From Pseudonocardia alaniniphila (GTDB lineage Bacteria; Actinomycetota; Actinomycetes; Mycobacteriales; Pseudonocardiaceae): 64,000 nucleotides of DNA. The translations under genes and the position numbers were made by a program. The notes below the pieces were generated by a model that saw only the letters and a program-made list of their open reading frames with translations, did not search any database and was not told the origin of the DNA. Shown in pieces: positions 11,176-19,486 of this stretch. The stretch spans positions 244,768 through 308,767 of the forward strand of contig NZ_JAKXMK010000006.1 in assembly GCF_022524485.1 (NCBI RefSeq), read 5' to 3'. Each line of letters starts with the position of its first letter. Position 1 is the stretch's first letter.

Positions 11176-12051
11176 TCAGCGTTGCGACGGGCCGGGAACC
11201 GAGCCACCGGCGACGAGCCGTCGGGTGCTGGGGGTGGCGCCGCGCACCGAGCGCAGGCCCGGCAGCTGCACGGCGGAGCGAGGCATCGTGCGGCGCGCCC
11301 GGAGCACCGGCCACACCGGCGAGGGCGGGAACAGCGCCTCCAGCCCGGTCGACGCGGGCCCGCCGACGCTCGAGCGCAGCAGCTCCTGGTAGTCGTCGAA
11401 CTCGGCGACCGCGGCCGCGATGTCGCCCTGCCCGAGGTAGGCCTCGATGAGGACGCGGCGGGCGCTCTCGCGGCTGGGGGCGGTCTGCACGGCGCTCTTC
11501 GCGATCGCCACCGCCTCCTCGTACCGGGCGGCGGACGTCAGTCGCAGGCTGCGCTCCTCGAGCGCGTGCAGCCGCAGCTGGCGGAACCGCTCGCGTTCGA
11601 CGGCGATCCAGGGGGCGGTCCAGCCGGGCAGGATGTCGGCGGACAGCAGCGAGATGTCGGGGTCGTGGTTGGTCGGGATGTCGGGCATCGCACGCACGAG
11701 CCCCAGTGCGTCGGCGAGGTCGACCTCGACGTCGGCGGCCAGCGCCAACGGGCCGCTCTCGTCCTCGTCGGCGAACAGCTCCGGTACGTCAACGGCGGTG
11801 GCGGCGTCGGCGAGCAGGCGTACCGCCGCGTCGGTGGGTACTCCCGGCCACAGGTCCGCGGCGAGGCTCGTGCGCTCCTGGGGCCGCGGATGCACGGCGA
11901 GATACGCCACAAGCCTGCGTGAGTCGACCCCGAGCGGGACGGTGGCACCGTCGGTGGTCAAGGTGAATGAACCGAGCACAGAGACCCGTCGCTGAATGCG
12001 GGAGTGAGCCTGCATCATGCGAGATCGTCGCTGGTCGTCAGACATGGTCAT
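11176..12051 (-). CDS. BTAD/SARP-like transcriptional regulator
   Basis: A 291-residue protein. Residues about 20-75 look like a short OmpR-type winged helix as found in SARP regulators (VSVLGSFTLTTDGATVPLG, then RRLVAYLAVHPRP and ADLWPG). Residues about 110-235 form the bacterial transcriptional activation domain, with TPR-like helices (RYEEAVAIAKSAVQTAPSRESARR, AYLGQGDIAAAVAEFDDY). The tail is basic and low in complexity. SARPs bind direct repeats near target promoters; direct repeats lie just upstream of this gene. Function and targets are not shown by the sequence. Confidence 0.75.
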   Translation of the reverse strand: MTMSDDQRRSRMMQAHSRIQRRVSVLGSFTLTTDGATVPLGVDSRRLVAYLAVHPRPQERTSLAADLWPGVPTDAAVRLLADAATAVDVPELFADEDESGPLALAADVEVDLADALGLVRAMPDIPTNHDPDISLLSADILPGWTAPWIAVERERFRQLRLHALEERSLRLTSAARYEEAVAIAKSAVQTAPSRESARRVLIEAYLGQGDIAAAVAEFDDYQELLRSSVGGPASTGLEALFPPSPVWPVLRARRTMPRSAVQLPGLRSVRGATPSTRRLVAGGSVPGPSQR

Positions 12052-12055
12052 CCCA

Positions 12056-12115
12056 AATGTGATGGTGCCCGAATGTGGTGACGCTTATGGTGGTGCTCGA
12101 AATGTGGTGCTACGC
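12056..12115. repeat. tandem ~15-bp direct repeats upstream of the BTAD gene
   Basis: Related units begin at 12056 (AATGTGATGG), 12072 (AATGTGGTGA), 12086 (TATGGTGGTGCT) and 12101 (AATGTGGTGCT), spaced 16, 14 and 15 bp. Read on the coding strand of the BTAD gene they are CACCACATT-like boxes 5 to 60 bp before its start. Evenly spaced direct repeats are how SARP proteins bind DNA, so autoregulation is the simplest reading. The surroundings are lower in GC than the flanking genes. Confidence 0.5.
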
Positions 12116-12251
12116 GTGCGTGTGTGGCGTGTCGGCGCTGCCCGATGGCGCACGAGTCCGCGAAGGAGTCTTCTCCCGACCGGGCGTGTTGCCAAGGGGC
12201 ATATTCGTCACACCCGCGGTTTCCAGGGTGACGCGCCGTGCAGATCTTACG

Positions 12252-13211
12252 TCACGGACTGGCGTGCATGCGGACATGGGTGCCCCATCGATCGGCCCAT
12301 ACATGCAGCGAATCGCATAATTGACGCGCGATCCAGACACCACGACCGCGAGGGTCGGCGGGATGGGGCGCCTGCAGGCCCGGTAGCGGGTCGGTGAGGG
12401 CTCCACGGTCGTGGATCTCGCACACCACCCCACCGCCCGTGCTGGTCCAGATGGCCAGCTCCGCCTCGGGCGCGCCGTGCTCGACGGCGTTGGTGGCCAC
12501 CTCGTTCACGGCGAGAACCAGGTCCTCGGCGCGCGTGCGGCCATAGCCTGCGGTGTGCAGGGATTCCTCGACCGCCGAGCGCACCTCGTGCAGCTGCCAC
12601 GCGCTGAACGTCATGCGGACGTCGGGCGGGCCCAGCAGCGTGGGGGCCGGAGCCGGCCGCATCGCGAGCACGTCGCGCGGGCAGCGATGCTGGGTGTTGT
12701 GCAGCAACCGCCCTCCAACCAGCAGCAACGGGTGGTTGCGCCGGGCCCCGTCGAGGATCTCCAGGTGTAGCGGCAGCTCCGGGAAGAAGCACGTCATGTG
12801 CACCGGGAGATCTGTCAGCGCGACGTTCACCGCGGCGTCCAGCTCGGTCCAGAAGCCGCCGTCGGCGCCGTCGAAGGCGCTGATGTGCTCGCTGAGCACG
12901 ATGACGGGGCCGCCGGTGGTGGAGGTCAGCTCCCGCACCTCCAGGGCCCAGCGAGCGGCCACCGTCTGACCGGATGCGCCGTCGGGCCCGATGGGGCTGC
13001 TGAGCTCGACGAGCCCCGCTGCCCGGCCCAGCTCGGCGTACACGGCCCGCAGCGTGCGCGGACGCAGCGCGAGCGCCACCGGGTCGCCCCGTTCGAGACC
13101 CGCGAGGGCCAGCGGAACGAGCTGGGCGAGCAGTTCGGCGTCGGTGCTGTAGTAGCCGACCGCGTGCTCCAGGCGGACCGCGACGGCCGACCGGGTGGTC
13201 TCGATCCTCAT
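12252..13211 (-). CDS. MEDS-domain anti-sigma ATPase
   Basis: A 319-residue protein with an N-terminal MEDS sensory domain (about 12-180; EHAVGYYSTDAELLAQLVP as its opening block) and a C-terminal RsbW-type ATPase (about 200-315). N box NEVATNAVEHG has N236, E237 and N241; G1 is HDRG at 267-270; G2 is GRGVWIARQL at 289-298. Such fusions act as sigma-factor antagonists or kinases with a built-in sensor. The ATG overlaps the stop of the MEDS-STAS gene by 4 bp, so the two are made together and are likely partners. The sensed signal is unknown. Confidence 0.8.
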   Translation of the reverse strand: MRIETTRSAVAVRLEHAVGYYSTDAELLAQLVPLALAGLERGDPVALALRPRTLRAVYAELGRAAGLVELSSPIGPDGASGQTVAARWALEVRELTSTTGGPVIVLSEHISAFDGADGGFWTELDAAVNVALTDLPVHMTCFFPELPLHLEILDGARRNHPLLLVGGRLLHNTQHRCPRDVLAMRPAPAPTLLGPPDVRMTFSAWQLHEVRSAVEESLHTAGYGRTRAEDLVLAVNEVATNAVEHGAPEAELAIWTSTGGGVVCEIHDRGALTDPLPGLQAPHPADPRGRGVWIARQLCDSLHVWADRWGTHVRMHASP

Positions 13212-14128
13212 CGGGCCTCCGGGAGCGTGTGGTCGGGCCGGGTCTTGACGACGAGCTGGGCGGCGAAGGGAGCGCCGCAGCGGTCGAGGACGCGCACCAC
13301 GCGCGGCCGCACGCCGGTGAGGATCAGGCGGTGGGAGCTGGGGAACTCCTCCGCCGCGTGCACGAGGCTGACGGCGGCCGCGACGTCGAGGAACCGCAGC
13401 GAGGCCAGGTCGAGCGTGATGTCGGTGGGGCCGGCGTGGGATCGCAGTGCGTCGTCCAGCGCCGTCTCGAGCAGCCTGCGGATGCGTGGGCGGTTGCTGT
13501 GGTCCACCTCGCCTGCCAGCCGGGCGCAGCCGGGCCCGGTGCTCGTGATGCGCAACAGGTTGTCGTCGTAGATCGCGGGGACGACGAGCTCGGTGTGGTG
13601 GCGGGCGCGCAGCTCCTCGATGGCGCCGTCGGGGAACCGGCGGCGGTCGTAGAGACACAGCAGCCGGGCCGGGCGCACGCGGATGACCTCGTCGAACGCG
13701 TCGTCGTACTGGAGCAGCGAGACACCGCCCGCACGCTGCAGGGCGTAGCTCAGCTGCCCGGTGAGCCGCACGCCGGTGTAGCCCCGCTCGACCGCGTCGT
13801 CGACGGTGCCGCAGATGAGGTCCTGCACGTACGGGGGTGGGCTGCGCAGTGTGGCGCGAGTGGTGTCGGGCGGCACCACGATCAGGCTGCCGTCGTGCAG
13901 CGACTCCGCGATCGGCACGCAGTCGTCGGCCAGCCGTTCGATGACGCAGTCGGCGGTGCCGTCGTCGAAGTACACCACCTGCTCGCCCGCTGCCAGGCCG
14001 TCGGCGACGAACGCGGACGTCATCTCCCAGAGCTGCTCGTCGCTCACCGGAATGGCGCAGGCATGGTCGACGGTCCGTAGGTCCTCGACCGTTCTCACCA
14101 TCACGCTTCCCGCGGAGCCGCCCGGCAT
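13208..14128 (-). CDS. MEDS-STAS protein, putative anti-anti-sigma factor
   Basis: A 306-residue protein (297 if ATG 14101 is used). The N-terminal half is a MEDS domain (HACAIPVSDEQLWEMTSAF, then GEQVVYFDDGTADCVIERL). The C-terminal 110 residues form a STAS domain with strands and the phospho-acceptor-type segment ITLDLASLRFLDVAAAVSLV; the usual Ser/Thr before the Leu/Asp run is not obvious, as Leu-Arg-Phe-Leu-Asp stands there. STAS proteins relieve RsbW-type inhibition. It is coupled by a 4-bp overlap to the MEDS-ATPase gene, giving a sensor-bearing partner-switching pair. Confidence 0.75.
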   Translation of the reverse strand: MPGGSAGSVMVRTVEDLRTVDHACAIPVSDEQLWEMTSAFVADGLAAGEQVVYFDDGTADCVIERLADDCVPIAESLHDGSLIVVPPDTTRATLRSPPPYVQDLICGTVDDAVERGYTGVRLTGQLSYALQRAGGVSLLQYDDAFDEVIRVRPARLLCLYDRRRFPDGAIEELRARHHTELVVPAIYDDNLLRITSTGPGCARLAGEVDHSNRPRIRRLLETALDDALRSHAGPTDITLDLASLRFLDVAAAVSLVHAAEEFPSSHRLILTGVRPRVVRVLDRCGAPFAAQLVVKTRPDHTLPEAR

Positions 14129-14265
14129 GTCCCCGACGCGGCGGCCCGATCACGGACAGAACGCTGCGTCACGTGAACGACACTCTACGTCCGACACCCC
14201 GGGAAAAGGGACGTTCCCGGCGGGGGGTGGGACGAACCGGCGACCTGCCGCGACGAACGGGCCTG

Positions 14266-15834
14266 TCAGGGCACGAGCGGCGGGACCATCGCCTCCACGA
14301 GGTGCGGCCCGGGCTCGGCCGAGGCCCTCCGGAGAGCCTCGATCATCTCCTCGGCGGTGTGTACCCGGACCGCCGGGACCCCCATTCCCCGGGCGAGCGC
14401 GACGAAGTCGAGGTCCGGCCTGCCGAGATCGAACAGGGCCCTGGCCCGCTCCCCGCCGTTCTCGACGAGCCCCGCGGCACCGACGTGCTGCAGCTCCATC
14501 CGCAGGATGGCGTAGGCGCTGTTGTTGTAGACGACGGTGGTGATGTCGAGTGCCTCGCGGGCATGGGTCCACAGCGCCGAGATCGTGTACATGGCGCTCC
14601 CGTCGGCCTGCAGGCACCAGACCGGCCGGTCGGGGCAGGCCACCGCGGCCCCGGTGGCGGCGGGCAGGCCCCAACCGATGGACCCGCCGACGGCCGTGAG
14701 CCAGTCGTGGCGTGGTGCCGTCGCCGTCGCCGCGGGCAGCCCCGTGCCGGATGTGACCGCCTCGTCCACGACCACCGCCCCCTCGGGCAGCAGGGCGCCG
14801 ACGACCGCAGCGGCGGTCTGGACGGTCAGGGCACCGCTCGGGAGCGCGGGGCGCGCGAGCTCCGCGGTCCTCGCGGTCGTGCCCGGCGCGAGGAGGTCGG
14901 CGAGCTCCTCCAGCGCGGCGGTGGCGAGCCCGTCACGGCCCGGCACGAGCGGGTGGATCTCGCAGTCCGCGGGCGCCAGCTCGGAGGGCTTGTCGGGGTA
15001 GGCGAAGAACGCCACCGGGGACCGGGCGCCGGCGAGCACCAGGTGGCGCGCCCCGGCGAGCTGGCGAAGCGCCACGTCGACGGGGTAGGCCACCCGCTCC
15101 ACCGGGACCACGCCGGCGCCCCGCTCCATCCGGGTCGGGAACGTCTCGGCCAGGACCCTGGCGCCGGTCGCCGCCGCGATCCGGTCGGCGGCGGCCAGGC
15201 CGTCGGCCCGCGTGGCGTCGCCGCCCACCAACAGCACGCACGGTTCGCCCGACCGCAGTGCGCGCGCCGCGGACCGAAGGGCATCGGGGTCGGCAGGCTG
15301 CAGGGGAGCGGTCGGCAGCGGCTCCGCGACGCTTCCGCCGTCCTGCGCCCAGCTGACGTCCGCAGGCAGCACGAGCGTGGCGACCTGGCCCTCCCGGGCC
15401 GCGGCGACCGCCGCCGCGGCGTCGGATCCGACGTCGGCGGTGCTCGCGCTGTGGCGCACCCAGCCCGACACCGATCCGGCGACGGGCCCGATGTCCGACT
15501 GCAGCGGCGCGTCGAACTTCATGTGCTCGATGGCGTGGTCGCCGACGATGTTGACGATCGGCGCCCCCGCCTTGCGGGCGTTGTGCAGGTTGGCCAGCCC
15601 GTTGCCCAGGCCCGGACCGAGGTGCAGCAGGGTGGCGGCCGGCCGGCCCGCCATCCGTGCGTAGCCGTCGGCCGCGCCGGTGGCGACGCCCTCGAACAAG
15701 GTCAGCACGGCACGCATCTGCGGCACCGCGTCGAGGGCCGCCACGAAGTGCATCTCCGATGTGCCGGGATTGGCGAAGCAGACCTCGACCCCGCTCGCCA
15801 CCAAGGACCGGATGAGTGCGCGGGCCCCGTTCAC
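14266..15834 (-). CDS. acetolactate-synthase-like TPP enzyme
   Basis: A 522-residue thiamine-diphosphate enzyme of the acetolactate synthase / benzoylformate decarboxylase group. The N-terminal PYR domain holds FANPGTSEMHF and the catalytic Glu E48 in TLFEGVATGAADGYAR. The C-terminal PP domain has the Mg/TPP motif starting at ADGS and ending at NNS (CLQADGSAMYT, VVYNNSAYAIL). It is shorter than true IlvB and has no regulatory subunit next to it, so a 2-keto acid decarboxylase or carboligase outside branched-chain synthesis is more likely. Its GTG start overlaps the OsmC stop by 4 bp. Confidence 0.82.
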   Translation of the reverse strand: MNGARALIRSLVASGVEVCFANPGTSEMHFVAALDAVPQMRAVLTLFEGVATGAADGYARMAGRPAATLLHLGPGLGNGLANLHNARKAGAPIVNIVGDHAIEHMKFDAPLQSDIGPVAGSVSGWVRHSASTADVGSDAAAAVAAAREGQVATLVLPADVSWAQDGGSVAEPLPTAPLQPADPDALRSAARALRSGEPCVLLVGGDATRADGLAAADRIAAATGARVLAETFPTRMERGAGVVPVERVAYPVDVALRQLAGARHLVLAGARSPVAFFAYPDKPSELAPADCEIHPLVPGRDGLATAALEELADLLAPGTTARTAELARPALPSGALTVQTAAAVVGALLPEGAVVVDEAVTSGTGLPAATATAPRHDWLTAVGGSIGWGLPAATGAAVACPDRPVWCLQADGSAMYTISALWTHAREALDITTVVYNNSAYAILRMELQHVGAAGLVENGGERARALFDLGRPDLDFVALARGMGVPAVRVHTAEEMIEALRRASAEPGPHLVEAMVPPLVP

Positions 15835-16352
15835 TGTGCGGCGGTGCCGGCGGTGTTCACGTGCACGGACGTGGCGGGCGATGACACCAGCGTCTGCAGC
15901 ACCACGCAGTAGCGCTCCGTCAGCTTGATGAGGGTGGCGACCTGGTCGGCGTCTGCGCTGGTGGCGAGGTCGAAGGTCAGGCGGATGTCGCGGAACCCGA
16001 CCGGTGCCTCCTTGTCGACGCCGAGCGTGCCGCGGAAGTCCAGGTCGCCCTCGGCGTGCACCGTGCCGCTCACATCGAGCCCCATGTTGGTGGCGACCGC
16101 GCGTAGGGTGACGCCCGCACAGGCGACGAGCGCCTCCAGGAGCATGTCCCCGGAGCACAGCTGCGAGCCGTCACCGCCGGTGGCCGGGTGCAGGCCGGCC
16201 TCGGCCAGCGCAGTTGCGGTGCGGACCCGGCAGGCCACGCCGGTGCCGTCGAGTTCTCCCTCGGCCTTCAGAGTGATGAGCGCGGTGGTGGGATCGTCCC
16301 GGTACTGCGCCTTGAGCGGGGCCTGCATCTCCTTGAGAGCGGAAGCGTCCAT
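15831..16352 (-). CDS. OsmC-family peroxiredoxin-like protein
   Basis: A 173-residue OsmC/Ohr-type protein. The two family cysteines are C66 (GSQLCSGDML) and C78 (LVACAG), placed as in thiol peroxidases that reduce organic hydroperoxides. The ATG at 16352 has AGGAT a few bases upstream. The gene is divergent from pgsA and is followed by the TPP enzyme through a GTGA overlap. The tight coupling suggests shared expression; a link between peroxide defence and the carboligase is only a guess. Confidence 0.85.
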   Translation of the reverse strand: MDASALKEMQAPLKAQYRDDPTTALITLKAEGELDGTGVACRVRTATALAEAGLHPATGGDGSQLCSGDMLLEALVACAGVTLRAVATNMGLDVSGTVHAEGDLDFRGTLGVDKEAPVGFRDIRLTFDLATSADADQVATLIKLTERYCVVLQTLVSSPATSVHVNTAGTAAQ

Positions 16353-16425
16353 GTGATGATCCTGCCTTGGCCGGGGCGTCCTGTGCAGCCGCGAGCCGAG
16401 CCGGCCGCACCAGTAGGCTCCTGAC

Positions 16426-17052
16426 GTGCCCGACCTGCCGACGACGCGGCCCCGGGCCGACCGCATCGTGACGGTCCCGAACCTGCTCAGCGTGCTGCGG
16501 CTGGCCGGGGTACCGCTGTTCCTCTACCTGCTCCTCGTGCCGCGCGCCGATGGGTGGGCGATCCTCGTGCTGGCCGTCGGCGGCTTCACGGACTGGCTCG
16601 ACGGCAAGCTCGCCAGACTGCTCGGGCAGTACAGCCGCCTCGGCGCCCTGCTCGACCCCGCGGTCGACCGGCTCTACATCCTGGCCGCGCTGATCGCGCT
16701 CGGCGCGCGCGACGTGGTGCCATGGTGGGGAGTGGTGGCGCTGGTCTGCCGCGACCTGGTGCTGGCGGCCACGCTTCCCGTGCTGCGTCGCCGGGGCTAT
16801 GCCCCCTATCGGGTGACCTACCTCGGCAAGGGCGCCACGTTCCTGTTGTTGTACGCGTTTCCGCTGCTCCTGCTCGGTCAGAACACGGGCTTCTGGGGCG
16901 AGCTCGCCCGGCCGTTCGGGTACGGCTTCGCGATCTGGGGCACGGCGCTCTACCTGTACTCAGGGGCGCTGTATCTGACGCAGTTCGTACTCGCGATGCG
17001 GTCGCCGGTGCAGCCGCCGGGGGTCGGTGGCCGTCTCGGAGGCGGGGACTAG
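16426..17052 (+). CDS. CDP-alcohol phosphatidyltransferase (PgsA2-like)
   Basis: A 208-residue integral membrane enzyme with several helices. The family motif is complete: D56, D59-G60, A63-R64, G73, D77 and D81 in the TDWLDG...AR...G...D...D pattern. It should transfer a phosphatidyl group from CDP-diacylglycerol to an alcohol; the exact acceptor is not certain. In Mycobacterium tuberculosis the homologue pgsA2 (Rv1822) heads the same neighbourhood that contains gcvH and garA. The GTG at 16426 is used; gcvH begins only 9 bp past the stop, so they are probably co-transcribed. Confidence 0.88.
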   Translation: MPDLPTTRPRADRIVTVPNLLSVLRLAGVPLFLYLLLVPRADGWAILVLAVGGFTDWLDGKLARLLGQYSRLGALLDPAVDRLYILAALIALGARDVVPWWGVVALVCRDLVLAATLPVLRRRGYAPYRVTYLGKGATFLLLYAFPLLLLGQNTGFWGELARPFGYGFAIWGTALYLYSGALYLTQFVLAMRSPVQPPGVGGRLGGGD

Positions 17053-17061
17053 GCTCCTCGC

Positions 17062-17445
17062 GTGATTCCCGAGGACCTTCGCTACACCGAAGCCCACGAG
17101 TGGGTGCGCGACCTGGGGGACGGGGTGGTTCGGATCGGCATCACCGATCACGCCCAGTCCCAGCTCGGTGACGTCGTCTTCGTGCAGCTGCCCGCGGTCG
17201 GTGACACCGTCACCGCTGGTGCGGCTGTCGGCGAGGTCGAGTCCACCAAGTCGGTGTCGGATATCTACGCTCCCGTGTCCGGCACGGTCGTCGCGGTCAA
17301 CGACTCTCTCGAGAACAGCCCCGAGCTGATCAATTCGGGGCCCTACCAGGCAGGTTGGATGATGGACGTCCGGCTGGCCGACGATGCCGCCGCACTGGGC
17401 GACCTGCTCGACGCGACGGCGTACGGCGAGCTCACGGGAAGCTGA
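17062..17445 (+). CDS. gcvH: glycine cleavage system H protein
   Basis: A 127-residue lipoyl carrier that shuttles the methylamine group between the P, T and L proteins of the glycine cleavage system. The lipoylation site is K63 in VESTKSVSDIYAPVSG, and the C-terminal segment SGPYQAGWMMDVR is typical. It lies between pgsA and garA, as in mycobacteria; gcvP is 3.5 kb downstream under its own riboswitch. The GTG start is used. Confidence 0.97.
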   Translation: MIPEDLRYTEAHEWVRDLGDGVVRIGITDHAQSQLGDVVFVQLPAVGDTVTAGAAVGEVESTKSVSDIYAPVSGTVVAVNDSLENSPELINSGPYQAGWMMDVRLADDAAALGDLLDATAYGELTGS

Positions 17446-17555
17446 CCGGGCCGGAACCGGACGCCGCCGCGCGGTAGGTTTGCGGAACCCACGGCACGTG
17501 GGCCGCACAGATCACAAATGAACGTTGCTACATCCATGCAGGAGGAGACCCCGAG

Positions 17556-18008
17556 GTGACCACGAACGACGGGCCCGGCGTGCCCCCGGAGCGCTCCCCG
17601 GAGACCACCTCGGTCTTCCGAGCGGACTTCCTCTCCGAGGTCGAGCCCCCCGCCCAGGACCAGCCGGTCTCCGGCGTCGACGCGCTACCTGCAGGAGCAG
17701 CCCTGCTGGTGGTCAAGCGCGGGCCCAATGCGGGGTCGCGGTTCCTCCTCGACCGGCCGTCCACGAGCGCGGGGCGCCACCCCGACAGCGACATCTTCCT
17801 CGACGACGTCACGGTCTCGCGCCGCCACGCCGAGTTCCGCAGTGACGCCGGCGAGTTCGTCGTCGTCGACGTCGGCAGCCTCAACGGCACCTACGTCAAC
17901 CGGGAGCCGGTCGACACCGCTGTTCTGGCCAACGGCGACGAGGTGCAGATCGGCAAGTTCCGGCTCGTGTTCCTCACCGGGCCGCGCGAGCCCGGCGCCA
18001 CAGGCTGA
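17556..18008 (+). CDS. garA: FHA-domain glycogen accumulation regulator GarA
   Basis: A 150-residue phosphothreonine-binding protein. Residues 16-25 (ETTSVFRADF) are the hallmark N-terminal motif phosphorylated by PknB or PknG in mycobacteria and corynebacteria, with T17 and T18 as the acceptor pair. The FHA domain follows, with G73-R74, the SRRH block at 88-91 and N110 in LNGTYVN. Unphosphorylated GarA regulates 2-oxoglutarate dehydrogenase and glutamate dehydrogenase; phosphorylation closes it by self-binding. A GAGGAG precedes the GTG at 17556. The kinase at 34420-36297 is not a PknB/PknG orthologue by architecture. Confidence 0.95.
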   Translation: MTTNDGPGVPPERSPETTSVFRADFLSEVEPPAQDQPVSGVDALPAGAALLVVKRGPNAGSRFLLDRPSTSAGRHPDSDIFLDDVTVSRRHAEFRSDAGEFVVVDVGSLNGTYVNREPVDTAVLANGDEVQIGKFRLVFLTGPREPGATG

Positions 18009-18111
18009 GGACTGGCGCAATACGGCGGCTCGACGCCCGTCCGGAGGCGGGCGCGGGCCGGGTGCGCCGTGTAGCGTCGACACTGCAGGACCGTCAGGAG
18101 GAGGGAAGCGC

Positions 18112-18585
18112 ATGAGCGAGATGCGCGTCGTGGGTGTCCGGGTTGAATTGCCCGCGAACCAGCCGATCCTCCTGCTGCGGGAGACCAGCGGCGACCGGTA
18201 CCTCCCGATTTGGATCGGTTCGGTCGAGGCCACTGCGATCGCCCTGGAGCAGCAGGGAGTCAAACCAGCCCGACCGCTGACCCACGACCTGCTCAAGGAC
18301 GTGATCACGGGGTTGGGCCGCAGGCTGGAGCAGGTGCGGATCACCGATCTCCAGGAGGGCACGTTCTACGCCGAGCTCGTCTTCGACGGCGGCGTCAAGG
18401 TGTCGGCCCGGCCGAGCGACTCGGTGGCGCTCGCGTTGCGCATCGGGGTGCCGATCCACGCCGACGAAAGCGTGCTGGCAGAGGCCGGGCTGGTCATCCC
18501 CGACGAGCAGGAGGATGAGGTCGAGAAGTTCCGGGAGTTCCTGGACTCGATCTCGCCGGAGGATTTTCGCGGCGCGCAGCCGTAG
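18112..18585 (+). CDS. bifunctional nuclease domain protein (Rv1829-like)
   Basis: A 157-residue protein of the bifunctional nuclease/DUF151 family. Typical blocks are visible: LLLRETSGDRYLPIWIGSVEA, LTHDLLKDVI, FYAELVFDGG, RPSDSVALALR and a C-terminal FREFLDSISPEDF. Plant members have RNase/DNase activity; the bacterial role is unsettled. An AGGAGGAGGG stands just before the ATG. It occupies the same place between garA and the MerR gene as Rv1829 in M. tuberculosis. Confidence 0.9.
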   Translation: MSEMRVVGVRVELPANQPILLLRETSGDRYLPIWIGSVEATAIALEQQGVKPARPLTHDLLKDVITGLGRRLEQVRITDLQEGTFYAELVFDGGVKVSARPSDSVALALRIGVPIHADESVLAEAGLVIPDEQEDEVEKFREFLDSISPEDFRGAQP

Positions 18586-18723
18586 TACCCGGCCGAGGCC
18601 ATCCGGTCTCGACACGCCCGGTTCCGGGTGACTCGCGGCGGCGCGCCGCGTTGACCGGTCGCGCGCACCCGCTTACCGTCGGGCGTGACGGCCCGCCTTT
18701 CGGGCCCCGGCGGAAGGAGTTCG

Positions 18724-19302
18724 GTGGAGAACCCGCCGTCCGGCTCACCTGAACAGGGTGAGCTCTTCCCCGATCCCCTGCTGGGGGCCGGCCTCGACGG
18801 GATGCCGGACCAGCTCGTCGGGTTCCGGGGTCCTACCGCCTGCCAGGTTGTGGGGATCACCTATCGGCAGCTCGACTACTGGGCCCGTACGGGTCTGGTC
18901 GTGCCGTCCATCCGTGGAGCGGCAGGCTCGGGATCGCAGCGGCTCTACTCGTTCAAGGACGTCCTCGTCCTGAAGGTCGTCAAACGGCTTCTGGACGCCG
19001 GGGTGTCGCTGCAGAACATCCGCGTGGCGGTCGAGCACCTACGCCGGCGTGGCATCCGCGATCTCGCCGGCATCACGCTGTTCAGCGACGGCACCACCGT
19101 CTACGAGTGCTCGTCACCGGAAGAGGTCGTCGACCTGCTGCAAGGTGGGCAGGGCGTCTTCGGCATCGCCGTGAGCGGCGCGATGCGTGAGATCAGCGGG
19201 TCGATCAAGGACTTCCCGGTCGAGCGGGCCGACGGCGGCAGCGTCGACGAGAGCCCGGAGGACGAGCTGTCCCGCCGCCGCGCTCGGCGTGCCATCAGCT
19301 GA
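18724..19302 (+). CDS. MerR-family regulator (Rv1830-like)
   Basis: A 192-residue protein with a MerR-type winged helix at about residues 42-110 (GPTACQVVGITYRQLDYWARTG, RLYSFKDVLVLKVVKRLLDAGVSLQNI) and a C-terminal part without metal-binding cysteines. It matches the mycobacterial Rv1830 type by sequence style and by position downstream of the bifunctional nuclease gene. The GTG at 18724 follows GGAAGGAG closely; a GTG 13 codons earlier is less well supported. The second MerR gene found here in mycobacteria, Rv1828, between garA and the nuclease, is absent. Confidence 0.88.
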   Translation: MENPPSGSPEQGELFPDPLLGAGLDGMPDQLVGFRGPTACQVVGITYRQLDYWARTGLVVPSIRGAAGSGSQRLYSFKDVLVLKVVKRLLDAGVSLQNIRVAVEHLRRRGIRDLAGITLFSDGTTVYECSSPEEVVDLLQGGQGVFGIAVSGAMREISGSIKDFPVERADGGSVDESPEDELSRRRARRAIS

Positions 19303-19307
19303 AGCCG

Positions 19308-19327
19308 CGGCGCCTTCCCCGGCGCCG
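19308..19327 (+). terminator. hairpin after the MerR gene
   Basis: CGGCGCC-TTCCCC-GGCGCCG gives a 7-bp GC stem with a 6-nt loop starting 5 bp after the MerR stop. It probably ends the pgsA-to-MerR transcript before the FAD oxidoreductase gene. Confidence 0.5.
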
Positions 19328-19486
19328 AGTAGTTCGTCGCGAGATCCGCGTAGCCGCCCTCGCGAGGGCTCATCGGCTGATCTCGGAGCGATCAACGGCC
19401 TGCAGCGGCCCTTCCCGCGCCGACAACGACGGGCCATCCTGTTCCCTCCCGCATCCAGGGGGGCGTAACAGGAACGGTGGCGTCCG

